A stretch of 64,000 nucleotides of DNA, from the NCBI RefSeq assembly GCF_020177575.1, contig NZ_JAHTBK010000001.1, positions 1,609,875 to 1,673,874 of the forward strand. The letters are read 5' to 3'. Origin of the DNA: Hasllibacter sp. MH4015. GTDB taxonomy: Bacteria > Pseudomonadota > Alphaproteobacteria > Rhodobacterales > Rhodobacteraceae. This document shows positions 1 through 11,970 of the stretch, one piece after another. Numbering within the stretch: the first letter of the stretch is position 1; each line of letters begins with the position of its first letter. Both the position numbers and the translations under genes were made by a program. The notes below the pieces were generated by a model. That model did no database searches. It saw nothing but the letters and a program-made list of their open reading frames with translations, and had not been told where the DNA came from.

Positions 1-3471
<3,471 letters not shown>

Positions 3472-3691
3472 CGTCTTGCCTCTTTGCACTTGGACCGCTC
3501 GATGCGTGCCCCTTGTTCCCTACGAAAGCGGCCTGCCAGGGTCTTCTGCCCTCTGACCGTCAAAAGCGTGTGGGGCGCATTGCGCGCAGCCGATGGCACA
3601 CATCATTCGGGTCGGCCGCTTTTTGTCGCGGTCGGCTGATGCAGCATCCGTGCTAGTCTTTGCTGAGGTTACCCTCTGCCCCCGTCGGGCT

Positions 3692-3738
3692 GCGCTATAT
3701 ATTGTGGCGCTTCACCCGGCCCGCACAACCTGACGTGT
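3692..3738 (-). promoter_or_regulatory. paired NrdR-box-like operator upstream of nrdJ
   Basis: Two 16-base sites match the NrdR consensus acaCwATATwGtgt-type palindrome. Read on the minus strand, 3692-3707 is CCACAATATATAGCGC (about 13 of 16 positions). The site at 3723-3738 has the conserved outer parts (CACAA and GTGT) but a degenerate centre (about 10 of 16). The gap is 15 bases, so the centres are 31 bases apart, which is the usual spacing of paired NrdR boxes. They sit in the 593-base gene-free stretch between nrdJ and tRNA-Pro. A weak -35/-10 pair (TTGTGC, 18 bases, CAATAT) overlaps both boxes. The rest of the stretch shows no gene and no recognisable cobalamin riboswitch. Confidence 0.6.
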
Positions 3739-4064
3739 TTGGACCGATTGGGTCAATGACATTTTTGTATTTTTCCACGGGAATTTTTCCTTGAAATCGT
3801 GATTGCAGGCCGGGCCGTCGACCGCCCATCCGATTCCCCCCACCCGCCCCGGCGCGGGTTTTCCTTTGTTCCGGGCGGGATAGCGGGCGAACTCCAAGTC
3901 ATACCTTCACGGCCCGGTTGACGCAGGGGCCGCCCACAGCATTTCGATGCTGCGCTGCGGCGTGCCACAATATGTAGTCGAATTGTCACAATCCGTGACA
4001 AGGGCCACCACATCAGGGGGCCGCTTGTCGAAAAACACACAACATTTAGACGATGGCGGAGGAG

Positions 4065-4141
4065 TGGTCGGGGAGGCGAGATTCGAACTCACGACCTTCT
4101 GTACCCAAAACAGACGCGCTACCAGGCTGCGCTACACCCCG
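4065..4141 (-). tRNA. tRNA-Pro (anticodon TGG)
   Basis: A 77-base cloverleaf with encoded CCA. The anticodon loop is TTTGGGT, giving TGG, which reads CCA codons. The D-arm carries AGCGCAGCCTGGTAGCGC and the T-loop is TTCGAAT. The acceptor stem pairs except at position 6 with 67, which appears as U opposite U. Confidence 0.95.
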
Positions 4142-4184
4142 ACTGCCGCGCTCATATCGGGGCGGGCGGCCCCAACGCAAGCCC

Positions 4185-4670
4185 TTACTCTTCGCAGGGC
4201 CACACGGCGAGGTCTTGATTGATCGCCGGGTGCCGCAATTCCGTGCCCTCGGCGATCCCGAACCGCTCCGCAACACCGCCATTGATCTCCAGCACATACT
4301 GGATGTCGTTGCTGCCGCCCGGGATCGGCGTGCGGTCCAGCGGCACCGCCTCCGCATGGACATGGCGCACGACGCCCGTTGCATCCACGAAGATCATGTC
4401 GAGCGGGATCAGCGTGTTCTCCATCCAGAAGCTGACCCTCTGCGGGCGGTCATAGACGAAGAGCATCCCGGCCTGTTGCGGCAATTCTTCCACATGCATC
4501 AGGCCCTGCGCCCGCTCCCTCCGGTCATCGGCGACGGAGACACGGAAGCGCGCCGCGCCCCAATCGCCGCGCACCTCAACCCGATCCTCGCGGCACGCGG
4601 CCTGGGCGGCCAACGGAAAGGCGGTCAGGGCGGCAATGGACGCGAGGGCTATAAGCGATGCTTTGAACAT
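4185..4670 (-). CDS. exported DUF192 family protein
   Basis: A 161-residue protein with a cleavable signal peptide (residues 1-24, ending LAAQA) and one DUF192 domain. Family hallmarks seen are RAQGLMHVEELP, the SFWMENTLIPLDMIFVD block and VLEINGG near the C-terminus. The biochemical role of DUF192 proteins is unknown. The start ATG at 4670 was chosen because it begins the signal peptide; longer forms would run into the preceding cold-shock gene. The gene lies 89 bases downstream of that gene and ends 43 bases before tRNA-Pro. Confidence 0.88.
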   Translation of the reverse strand: MFKASLIALASIAALTAFPLAAQAACREDRVEVRGDWGAARFRVSVADDRRERAQGLMHVEELPQQAGMLFVYDRPQRVSFWMENTLIPLDMIFVDATGVVRHVHAEAVPLDRTPIPGGSNDIQYVLEINGGVAERFGIAEGTELRHPAINQDLAVWPCEE

Positions 4671-4759
4671 AACGGCATATTTGCCCCGACATCTTGCGCC
4701 GTGCAATGGGGCCGAAAGCACAAACCTGTGTGTGGGGCCAAGGGAACGCCTGGCGCCTG

Positions 4760-5263
4760 TCAGACCGGGATGTCGTCCCAGACCCTGATTTCCGCTGCCA
4801 TCTTGCCGCGCGGCCCGTCGATCACTTTGATCGCCACGGCCTCCCCCGGCTGCAATTCCGAAAAGCCCGACGCGCGGAGCACTTCTATATGCACGAACAC
4901 ATCCTCGGACTTTCCGAAGACATTGGCGAACCCGAAGCCCTTGCTCTTGTCGAACCATTTCATCCGCGCCGCCTCGAACGGAACGCGGGTCGTGTCGGGC
5001 AGGTCGAAGCTCTTCTCGGGCTGCGCCCCCGGCGGCGTCTCGGGCGTGTCGATCGACAGGATCTCCGTGGCCTGAAGCCCGCGTTGCGTCGGGTTGGCGC
5101 GCAGCGCGACGCGCGCGCCCTCCGCGACCGAGCCGCGCCCGAAATTGCGCAGGACATTGGCGTGCAGCAGGATGTCGGGCCCGCCCTTGTCGTCGATGAC
5201 AAAGCCAAAGCCCTTGCCCGCGTCGAACCACTTCACCTGTCCACTTACAACACCGTCTGCCAT
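4760..5263 (-). CDS. protein with two cold-shock domains
   Basis: A 167-residue protein with two cold-shock domains that bind single-stranded RNA or DNA, probably as an RNA chaperone. The first domain holds GQVKWFDAGKGFGFV and DILLHANVL (residues about 7-65). The second holds MKWFDKSKGFGFANVF and DVFVHIEVL (about 95-160). Duplicated cold-shock domains in one chain are typical of alphaproteobacteria. The start is uncertain: the ATG at 5263 gives MADGVV but has a weak ribosome site, while a GTG at 5285 lies 8 bases after AGGA and would add seven or eight residues. An AT-rich 175-base leader with a perfect palindrome separates it from pdxH. Confidence 0.9.
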   Translation of the reverse strand: MADGVVSGQVKWFDAGKGFGFVIDDKGGPDILLHANVLRNFGRGSVAEGARVALRANPTQRGLQATEILSIDTPETPPGAQPEKSFDLPDTTRVPFEAARMKWFDKSKGFGFANVFGKSEDVFVHIEVLRASGFSELQPGEAVAIKVIDGPRGKMAAEIRVWDDIPV

Positions 5264-5374
5264 CACGTCCCGGACTACGTTCACGGTCAAATTCCTAACA
5301 CTACGACTATGTCCCCATGGTGGCGACACTGTTGCGACATACAAGCAATAAAAATTGTTCAATTTCATCACTTT

Positions 5375-5399
5375 GCAATTTCACGCTACGTGAAATTGC
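5375..5399 (-). promoter_or_regulatory. 25-bp perfect palindrome in the cold-shock gene leader
   Basis: GCAATTTCACG, three bases, then CGTGAAATTGC: 11-base arms with no mismatch, in an AT-rich stretch between pdxH and the cold-shock gene. A further CAATTTCA copy lies at 5360-5367. No U-run follows on either strand, so it looks more like an operator or an mRNA structural element than a terminator for pdxH. Confidence 0.5.
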
Positions 5400-5438
5400 G
5401 AATATGCAACACCGAAAGTCAGGTAACGTTCACGTAAG

Positions 5439-6059
5439 CTAGGGGTTCAGGCGTCGGACATCCCACGCCCCCTCCGGGCCTGTTCTGCGCCACTGAAACC
5501 GGTCGTGCAGGCGGAAGGCTCCGTCGGCCCAGAACTCGATTTCCACCGGCCTGATCCGGAACCCGCCCCAGAATGGCGGGCGTTTCGGGTTGGCGCCCTG
5601 CTCGGCCGTCACGCGGGCCACTTCGGCGACCAAAGCCGCGCGGCTCGACAGCGGTTGCGACTGGTCCGAGGCCCAGGCCCCCAGGCGGCTTTTGAGCGAA
5701 CGGGAGGCATAGTAATCATCGGCCTGCTTGCCGTCCTCACGCTCCGTCAGACCCCGCACCCGGATTTGGCGCCGCAGGCTTTTCCAGTGCATCACGAAGG
5801 CGGCCTTGCCCGCCGCCTCGATCTCGCGCGCCTTGGCCGAGCCGTAATTGGTGTAGAAGACGAACGCCCCCTGCCCGTCGCCCGCGCCCTCGATATCCTT
5901 GAGCAGGACCATCCGCGCATTGGGCAACCCGTCGGCGTCGACGGTCGACAGGGCGATCGCGTTGGGATCGTTGGGCTCCGACGCCTCCGCCTCCGCCAGC
6001 CAGCTCCGGGCGAGCGTGAACGGATCGTCGCCCGCGAAAATTCCTTTTCGGTCACTCAT
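5439..6059 (-). CDS. pdxH: pyridoxamine 5'-phosphate oxidase
   Basis: FMN enzyme that oxidises pyridoxamine or pyridoxine 5'-phosphate to pyridoxal 5'-phosphate, the last step of vitamin B6 synthesis and salvage. The 206-residue length is normal. Visible family blocks are the start of the split-barrel domain ([18 protein letters not shown]), [12 protein letters not shown] for FMN binding, [16 protein letters not shown], and the C-terminal FWGGFRIRP and RFQWRR segments. The ATG at 6059 follows GGGGAGGG at good spacing. It is divergent from fabI, with 135 bases between the two starts. Confidence 0.95.
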   Translation of the reverse strand: MSDRKGIFAGDDPFTLARSWLAEAEASEPNDPNAIALSTVDADGLPNARMVLLKDIEGAGDGQGAFVFYTNYGSAKAREIEAAGKAAFVMHWKSLRRQIRVRGLTEREDGKQADDYYASRSLKSRLGAWASDQSQPLSSRAALVAEVARVTAEQGANPKRPPFWGGFRIRPVEIEFWADGAFRLHDRFQWRRTGPEGAWDVRRLNP

Positions 6060-6194
6060 GCGACCCTCCCCTTCCATGCCCCGTGCGGGTGGAGCTAGCG
6101 GCCACATCGCGCCTCGGCAAGCCCCGCGCTGGCTTGAAGCGCCCCATTAAACGGCCTACGAGAGAGACAGCGAATGAAGTGACGGGGGCTCGGC

Positions 6195-7007
6195 ATGGGT
6201 CTGATGGAAGGAAAACGCGGCCTCATCATGGGGTTGGCCAACGACAAATCCATTGCATGGGGGATCGCAAAGGCCGTGGCCGCCGAAGGGGCGGAACTTG
6301 CGTTTTCGTACCAGGGGGAGGCGCTCCTGAAACGGGTCGGCCCGCTCGCCGAACAACTGGGCTCTTCGCTGGTGGTGCCCTGCGACGTGGGCGATCCCGC
6401 GTCCCTCGATGCGCTGTTCGAGACGCTGAAGGACGAATGGGGCAGCCTCGATTTCGTGGTCCACGCCATCGGCTTTTCCGACAAGAACGAATTGCGCGGA
6501 CGCTACGTGGAGACCTCGTCCGCGAATTTCGCGATGACGATGGACATCTCCGTCTATTCCTTCACCGCCGTGTGCCAGCGGGCGGAGAAGTTGATGCCCA
6601 ATGGCGGCTCCCTCCTGACGCTCACCTATTCCGGGGCGGAGCGGGTGATGCCCCATTACAATGTCATGGGCGTGGCCAAGGCGGCGCTGGAAGCATCGGT
6701 CATGTACCTGGCGGAAGATTTGGGCCGCGACGGCATCCGCGTCAACGCGATCAGCGCGGGCACGATCAAGACACTCGCGGCAAGCGGGATCGGCGATTTT
6801 CGCTACATCCTGAAATGGAACGAGAACAACGCCCCCCTCCGCCGGACCGTCACGCAAGACGAGGTCGGCAAATCCGCCCTTTACCTGCTCAGCGACCTCG
6901 GCTCCGGCGTCACCGGAGAGGTCCACCACGTCGATGCGGGCTATAACGTGATCGGCATGAAAAACCCCGAAGCCCCCGACATGACGCTGGAGAAGAAAGG
7001 CGAATGA
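6195..7007 (+). CDS. fabI: enoyl-[acyl-carrier-protein] reductase (NADH)
   Basis: Reduces the trans-2-enoyl-ACP double bond in each round of type II fatty acid synthesis. The 270-residue protein has the FabI nucleotide-binding start (IMGLANDKSIAWG, residues 11-23) and the Tyr155-x6-Lys162 catalytic pair in HYNVMGVAK, with the additional Tyr145 in TYSG. An SAGTIKTLAASGI block follows near residue 212. Its stop overlaps the start of the LysE-type gene by four bases (ATGA), so the two are translationally coupled. Confidence 0.96.
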   Translation: MGLMEGKRGLIMGLANDKSIAWGIAKAVAAEGAELAFSYQGEALLKRVGPLAEQLGSSLVVPCDVGDPASLDALFETLKDEWGSLDFVVHAIGFSDKNELRGRYVETSSANFAMTMDISVYSFTAVCQRAEKLMPNGGSLLTLTYSGAERVMPHYNVMGVAKAALEASVMYLAEDLGRDGIRVNAISAGTIKTLAASGIGDFRYILKWNENNAPLRRTVTQDEVGKSALYLLSDLGSGVTGEVHHVDAGYNVIGMKNPEAPDMTLEKKGE

Positions 7008-7618
7008 CGATCGAATGGGTGCATGTGCTGGCCTTCAACCTTGCGCTGTTGGCGGCCATCGCCTCTCCCGGGCCGTCGCTGCTGTTTCTCGTCCGCACCG
7101 CGATGGCCGAAGGGCGCGCTGCGGGGCTTTTCGCGGCCTTGGGGTTGGGCGTGATGGCGCCGCTCTGGACATTGGCCGCCCTCCTCGGCCTCGACGTACT
7201 CTTCACGCTCTTTCCATGGGCCTACAGTGCCGTGAAGATCGGCGGCGCCGCCTACCTGATCTGGATCGCCGTGCAAACCTGGCGGCACGCCCGCGCGCCC
7301 ATCGCGCAAACGTCCACACGGGACCACAGGCGCGCCTTCCTGCAGGGGCTGCTCATCAATCTCGCCAATCCCAAATCCGTGCTGTTCGCCGCCGCCGTGA
7401 TCGTGGTGATTTTCCCCGAAGGTTTGACGACCGCCGATAAGGCACTGATTTACCTCAACCACCTGGCGGTGGAGCTGGTGTTGCAACCGGCGCTCGCGAT
7501 TGCCCTCTCGACGGGCGTGGTGCGCAGGCGCTATCTGGGGGCCAAACCGATCTTTGACCGCATCGCGGCTTGCGTCCTGGGCGCGCTTGGCCTGCGGCTG
7601 TTGCTGGAACGAGGCTAA
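7004..7618 (+). CDS. LysE/RhtB family amino-acid exporter
   Basis: A 204-residue inner-membrane protein with about six hydrophobic segments. It has the family's N-terminal AIASPGPSLLFLVRTAMAEG block (residues about 19-38) and the later LLINLANPKSVLFAAAV. Relatives export amino acids or homoserine lactones; the substrate cannot be told from sequence. It starts inside the fabI stop codon and ends three bases before gpt, forming a tight three-gene run. Confidence 0.88.
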   Translation: MTIEWVHVLAFNLALLAAIASPGPSLLFLVRTAMAEGRAAGLFAALGLGVMAPLWTLAALLGLDVLFTLFPWAYSAVKIGGAAYLIWIAVQTWRHARAPIAQTSTRDHRRAFLQGLLINLANPKSVLFAAAVIVVIFPEGLTTADKALIYLNHLAVELVLQPALAIALSTGVVRRRYLGAKPIFDRIAACVLGALGLRLLLERG

Positions 7619-7621
7619 GAC

Positions 7622-8140
7622 ATGACCACGCGACTTCCCCACGAAAAAGGCTTCCACATCTCGTGGGATCAGATCCACCGCGACAGCCGCGCATTGGCGT
7701 GGCGGCTCGATGGCAAGGGCCCCGATGACGGCGCGTGGCGGGCGGTGGTGGCAATCACGCGCGGCGGAATGGCGCCCGCGATGATCGTGGCGCGTGAGCT
7801 GGACATCCGCACGGTCGATACAATCTCGGTCGTGTCCTACCATTCCGGCGGCGGCAAGGCCGACCAGCGGCGGGAGGCCAAGGTACTGAAATCGCCCAAT
7901 GACGATCTGATGGGCGATGGCGAAGGCGTGCTGATCATCGACGACCTCGTGGATAGCGGCAAGACGCTGGAGCTGGTCCGCACCCTCTATCCCAAGGCCC
8001 ATTTCGCCACGGTCTATGCCAAGCCCGAGGGGGAGCCGATGGTGGATACCTTCATCACCGGCGTGAGCCAGGACACCTGGATCTTCTTCCCCTGGGACAT
8101 GGCCCTGCAATACGTGGAGCCCTATCGGGGGGTGGACTGA
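7622..8140 (+). CDS. gpt: xanthine (guanine) phosphoribosyltransferase
   Basis: Salvages xanthine and guanine to nucleotides with PRPP. The 172-residue protein has the PRPP-binding loop [13 protein letters not shown] at residues 103-115 and the [17 protein letters not shown] block near the N-terminus, both typical of bacterial XGPRT. The C-terminal WIFFPWDM is a strong family match. It follows lysE by three bases and is probably cotranscribed with fabI. Confidence 0.93.
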   Translation: MTTRLPHEKGFHISWDQIHRDSRALAWRLDGKGPDDGAWRAVVAITRGGMAPAMIVARELDIRTVDTISVVSYHSGGGKADQRREAKVLKSPNDDLMGDGEGVLIIDDLVDSGKTLELVRTLYPKAHFATVYAKPEGEPMVDTFITGVSQDTWIFFPWDMALQYVEPYRGVD

Positions 8141-8270
8141 CCCACGCCGCAGCATCAGCTCGCGTGAATGATCACAAAGCGAGGCAAAGTCGCCGGTCAG
8201 ATGTCCAACGGCACCACAGACAGGAAACCTGATACGGATATTGCCGTGTCAATTTGGTTCGAGGTGCAGC

Positions 8271-8894
8271 GTGCGAAGTGAGATCCTGAAAGGCTATGAA
8301 GACGCGGCCAACGGCGACTTCATCGCGCGGGTCGAAGCGATTTCGTCAGCCGATCTTCTCGCGCGCGTCATCGAACATATCCCGAAGCAGCCGTGCCGTA
8401 TCCTGGATGTTGGATCAGGGACCGGGCGGGACGCCGCGTGGCTTGCCTCGCTCGCTCACACAGTTGTGGCCGCGGAGCCCGTGGATGCCCTGAGGCAGGC
8501 CGGCATGGCGAAACATGCGTCGCCGAATGTATCTTGGGTAAAAGACGCCTTGCCAGACCTGTCGCGCACGATTTCACTCGGGCAAACGTTCGACATCGTT
8601 CTTCTGAGTGCCGTCTGGCAACATCTGGGTGATGCTGACCGTAAAGTCGCGCTTTCGGTCCTGCGGTCTTTGACCGTCGATGGCGGCAAGGTCATCATGT
8701 CCATCCGACACGGGGCCGGTGCGCCAACTCGACCCGTGTTTCCCGCCAATGTGGAAAACACCGTGCGATGGGCGCAAGCCGTCGGGCTGTCCGCTGTAGA
8801 TCGAACAACAAGCCGGTCGGTTCAATCTGGCAATCGTCAAGCAGGCGTCACATGGACCTGGTTGGTGTTGCAGGCGCAAATCGGCGGCAGTTAA
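8271..8894 (+). CDS. class I SAM-dependent methyltransferase
   Basis: A 207-residue protein with a methyltransferase fold. Motif I is ILDVGSGTGRDAAWLA (residues about 44-59), followed by an acidic AAEP end of strand 2 and a DIVLLSAVWQHL motif near residue 115. The substrate is not evident. The GTG at 8271 is chosen because GAGG lies six bases before it; an upstream ATG at 8241 has no such site and adds a cysteine-rich segment that does not fit the family. It stands alone, 130 bases after gpt and convergent with the VOC gene. Confidence 0.8.
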   Translation: MRSEILKGYEDAANGDFIARVEAISSADLLARVIEHIPKQPCRILDVGSGTGRDAAWLASLAHTVVAAEPVDALRQAGMAKHASPNVSWVKDALPDLSRTISLGQTFDIVLLSAVWQHLGDADRKVALSVLRSLTVDGGKVIMSIRHGAGAPTRPVFPANVENTVRWAQAVGLSAVDRTTSRSVQSGNRQAGVTWTWLVLQAQIGGS

Positions 8895-8925
8895 GGCCGC
8901 AAACCTGCCAATCGCGGCTGGTGCG

Positions 8926-9480
8926 TCAATCGCTCAAACTCGCCCGCTGCGCACACAATCTCTCAATCGCAATCGCCAGGTGCTTGTCGGCAATCGCGTC
9001 GTCGCCCGCCGCGACACGGACCTTGTGCGCCTCCATCAGGACATCGGCGTGGGTGTGGCCCTCGGGCGGCTCGAAGCGATAAGACGCCAGTTCGATCAAC
9101 ATCCCCAGGGGATCGCGGAAGTAGATGGAGTTCATGAAGCCCCTGTCCTTCTCCCCCGAATGGGAAATGCCGCGTTCGTCGAGGCGCTCCACCAATTGCG
9201 AATACATCGACTGGCTGACGGAAAATGCGATGTGGTGGAGCTGGCCGACATTCTGTTCAGCCGCATTGCCCGGTGGCTTGCGGTCTTCCGACGTGAAGAT
9301 CGTGATAAGCCGCCCGTCGCCCGGATCGAAATAGAGGTGCCCCTGATCCGGATCGTCGAGGTTGGGTTGCTCGAAAATGAACGGCATACCCAGCACCCCT
9401 TCCCAGAAGTCGATGGAGGTCTGCCTGTCCGCGCCCATCATCGTGATGTGGTGCAGGCCTTGGGATTGGAGCTTGTGCAT
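8926..9480 (-). CDS. VOC superfamily protein (glyoxalase / extradiol dioxygenase fold)
   Basis: A 184-residue protein of the vicinal oxygen chelate fold. It shows paired half-domains beginning GLHHITMMGADRQTSIDFW and GQLHHIAFSV, and the metal-ligand-like glutamate in DPLGMLIELASYRF. Members bind a divalent metal and include lyases, dioxygenases and antibiotic-binding proteins; which one this is cannot be decided. The ATG at 9480 follows AAAGG by six bases, while the longer frame from 9519 has no ribosome site. Confidence 0.82.
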   Translation of the reverse strand: MHKLQSQGLHHITMMGADRQTSIDFWEGVLGMPFIFEQPNLDDPDQGHLYFDPGDGRLITIFTSEDRKPPGNAAEQNVGQLHHIAFSVSQSMYSQLVERLDERGISHSGEKDRGFMNSIYFRDPLGMLIELASYRFEPPEGHTHADVLMEAHKVRVAAGDDAIADKHLAIAIERLCAQRASLSD

Positions 9481-9596
9481 GGGAAACCTTTCATCGGAGT
9501 GATGGGGTATCACGGTCAACGCAAGGTTAACGGGACCCTCGTAATCTTTTCAAATCAACGGCTTGAGGCAGGGTTGCAACCTTGCAACCTCCGGCC

Positions 9597-10925
9597 TTAC
9601 AGCCGCCTGATCTTGAGCTTCGTCAGCCGGTTCGCCTCCCGCGCGGCCACTTCGAAGCGGAAGCCGTGGAAGGCGAAGCACTGCCCCGGCTCGGGGATCG
9701 TCTGCGCCTCGTGGATTACCAGACCTGCGACCGTATTCGCCTCTTCGTCGGGCAGGGTCCAGTCGGCGGCGCGGTTCAGGTCGCGGATCGTCATGGCCCC
9801 GTCGACGGTGTAATTCCCCGCCGCATCCGTCTTCAGGACCGGCGCATCGGGCGTGTCGAATTCATCCGTGATCTCGCCCACGATCTCTTCCAGGATGTCC
9901 TCCAGCGTGATCAAGCCACGCAGCGCCCCGTATTCATCGACCACGAGGGCGAAGTGCGTGTGGCGGCGCAGGAACTGGCGCATCTGGTCGTCCAGCGTCG
10001 TCGTTTCCGGCACGAAATAGGGCTTCATCGCCACCGCACCGATATCGAACCCCGCAAGGCCCGCCGCATTCTCGCCCCGCGTCAGCCGGTCGATGCCGCG
10101 CAGAAGATCCTTGGCATGGACCACGCCCACGATATTTTCCTGATCTTCCTTGAAGACCGGCAGGCGCGTATGGCGCGATTGCAGGGCCTGGCTCAGAATC
10201 GCTTCGGGGTCGGCATCGGCGTCGATCATCTCGATGCCGGACCGGTGGAGCATGATCTCCTCCACTGTGCGTTCATGGAGGTCGAGCGCGCCAAGAAGCC
10301 GGTCACGCTGTTCCTTCTCCACGCTGCCTTCCTCGTGGCCGATGGACAGCGCGCCCATGATCTCTTCCTTGACGGACAGCATGTTGTCCCCCGCCTCGAT
10401 CCGCGTGCCGAACAGGCGCAGGACCCCGCGCACGAGGAAGCGGACGATGGCCACAACGGGTGCCATGACCGCGATGATAAGGCCGATGGGCCGCGCGATC
10501 CGCGCCGCCGACGTCTCTGGGTTGTTGATGGCATAGGTCTTGGGCAGAACCTCCGCGAAGATCAGCACAAGCGCCGTCATCACAAGGGTCGCAATCGCAA
10601 CGCCGCCTTCGCCCAGAAGGGCCGTGAAGAGCGCCGTGGCCAGCGCCGTGGCGAGGATGTTGACCAGGTTGTTGCCCAGAAGGATGCCGCCGATCAGACG
10701 CTCGTTGTCTTCCTTCAATTCCAGCGCCCGCTCCGCGCCCTTGGCCGGCCCATCCTCCCGCCCGGCGATAGAGCGCAGCTTGCCGCGCGACGCCGCCGTC
10801 AGCGCGGTTTCAGAGCCGGAGAAGAAGCCGGAACACAGCAACAGAAACAGGATCACTGCCGCCATGATCCAGGTCGACGGATCGGACAGGGCGGACGGAT
10901 TGGGTACGGGAAGTTCGTTTTCCAT
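9597..10925 (-). CDS. CNNM/CorC (HlyC) family transporter-associated protein
   Basis: A 442-residue inner-membrane protein. Domains in order are a DUF21/CNNM transmembrane domain (residues about 18-200, with the conserved GFFSGSETALTAASR), a CBS pair (about 215-340, including FALVVDEYGALRG), and a CorC-HlyC C-terminal domain (about 355-440). Relatives are linked to magnesium or cobalt efflux; the name hemolysin is historical. The gene follows xerD on the minus strand after 98 bases, downstream of the xerD stop. Confidence 0.92.
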   Translation of the reverse strand: MENELPVPNPSALSDPSTWIMAAVILFLLLCSGFFSGSETALTAASRGKLRSIAGREDGPAKGAERALELKEDNERLIGGILLGNNLVNILATALATALFTALLGEGGVAIATLVMTALVLIFAEVLPKTYAINNPETSAARIARPIGLIIAVMAPVVAIVRFLVRGVLRLFGTRIEAGDNMLSVKEEIMGALSIGHEEGSVEKEQRDRLLGALDLHERTVEEIMLHRSGIEMIDADADPEAILSQALQSRHTRLPVFKEDQENIVGVVHAKDLLRGIDRLTRGENAAGLAGFDIGAVAMKPYFVPETTTLDDQMRQFLRRHTHFALVVDEYGALRGLITLEDILEEIVGEITDEFDTPDAPVLKTDAAGNYTVDGAMTIRDLNRAADWTLPDEEANTVAGLVIHEAQTIPEPGQCFAFHGFRFEVAAREANRLTKLKIRRL

Positions 10926-11024
10926 GGACGGGTTATGGGGGCGCGGGGCGGGCCGTTCAAGTCAGGCCGCGCCCGGCAACGGCACAGACAGCACTTTTCG
11001 GGTGCTTTTCACGAGGCAAGCGCC

Positions 11025-11966
11025 CTAGTCCGATCGGGCGAGCGGGTGCTTTTCAAGGACCAGCGCGCGCAGGCGTTCGTCCAGGATGTGGGTATAGATC
11101 TCGGTCGTGGCGATGTCGGCATGGCCCAGAAGCGTCTGGATCGCGCGCAAATCGGCCCCGTTCTGCAACAGATGCGTGGCAAAGGCGTGGCGCAGCGTAT
11201 GGGGCGTGACCCGCGCGGGGTCGAGGCCGGCGGTCACGCTCAATTCCTTGATGAGGGTGAAGAACCGCACCCGCGTCAGATGGCCGGATTTGCCACGCGA
11301 AGGGAAGGCAAAGGGGCTGGGTTTTGCCCCGGTCTCAGTCTGCGCGCGCGCCTCCTCCGCATCGCGGTGGGCAAGCCACGCGGCGGCGGCTTCACGGGCG
11401 GGCGGGGACAGGGGCACGACCCGCTCCTTCCCGCCCTTGCCCATCACCAGAAGCATCTGCGGATCGCCGCGCAAGGCCGCCACGGGCAGCGAAACAAGCT
11501 CCGTCACCCGAAGGCCGGTGGCATAGAGGATCTGCATCAACGCGCGGTTGCGGAGACGGTCGGCGGCGTTGCGGCCATGGACCTCCGACGCCGCGAGAAG
11601 CGCATCGACATCCTCAAGGCTCAACGTCTTAGGCAGGCGTCGCGCGCGGGCGGGGCCCGTGATCTGCAAGGTCGGATTGTCGGCGCGCCAGCCTTCTTCA
11701 TGGGCGAAGCGGTAGAGCTGCTTGAGCGAGGACAGACGCCGCGCACGGGTGGCCGGCGCCAGCCCGTCGGCCTCCAGCCCCGCGATATAGCTCTCAAGCG
11801 CCGCACGGTCCGCCATGGCGAACCCGCCGCCTTTGGCCAGCGCGCCCGCGGCATCCTGCAAGTCGCGCCCATAGGCGAGAAGCGTGTTGCGCGCCGCGCC
11901 TTGTTCGGCGGCCGCCGCATCGAGGTAGAGCGTAATCCAGTCGCTGTCGCTGGCCGGTCCTCCCAC
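11025..11966 (-). CDS. xerD: site-specific tyrosine recombinase XerD
   Basis: Resolves chromosome dimers at dif together with a partner recombinase. The 313-residue protein has an N-terminal core-binding domain (residues about 8-95) and a catalytic domain. All active-site residues are visible: Arg153 in GLRVTEL, Lys in GKGGKERVVPL near 180, HTLRH at 256-260, His282 in LLGH and the nucleophile Tyr291 in EIYTHI. The GTG at 11966 is chosen because it lies five bases beyond the stop of the upstream gene and follows GGGG; the open frame extends further upstream but only by reading through that gene. XerC versus XerD is assigned by length and general similarity. Confidence 0.9.
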   Translation of the reverse strand: MGGPASDSDWITLYLDAAAAEQGAARNTLLAYGRDLQDAAGALAKGGGFAMADRAALESYIAGLEADGLAPATRARRLSSLKQLYRFAHEEGWRADNPTLQITGPARARRLPKTLSLEDVDALLAASEVHGRNAADRLRNRALMQILYATGLRVTELVSLPVAALRGDPQMLLVMGKGGKERVVPLSPPAREAAAAWLAHRDAEEARAQTETGAKPSPFAFPSRGKSGHLTRVRFFTLIKELSVTAGLDPARVTPHTLRHAFATHLLQNGADLRAIQTLLGHADIATTEIYTHILDERLRALVLEKHPLARSD

Positions 11967-11970
11967 GCCC

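Noticed and set aside
3472-4064. Cobalamin riboswitch in the long leader of the B12-dependent reductase
   Set aside because: No B12-box-like sequence was recognised; the NrdR pair explains the region better.
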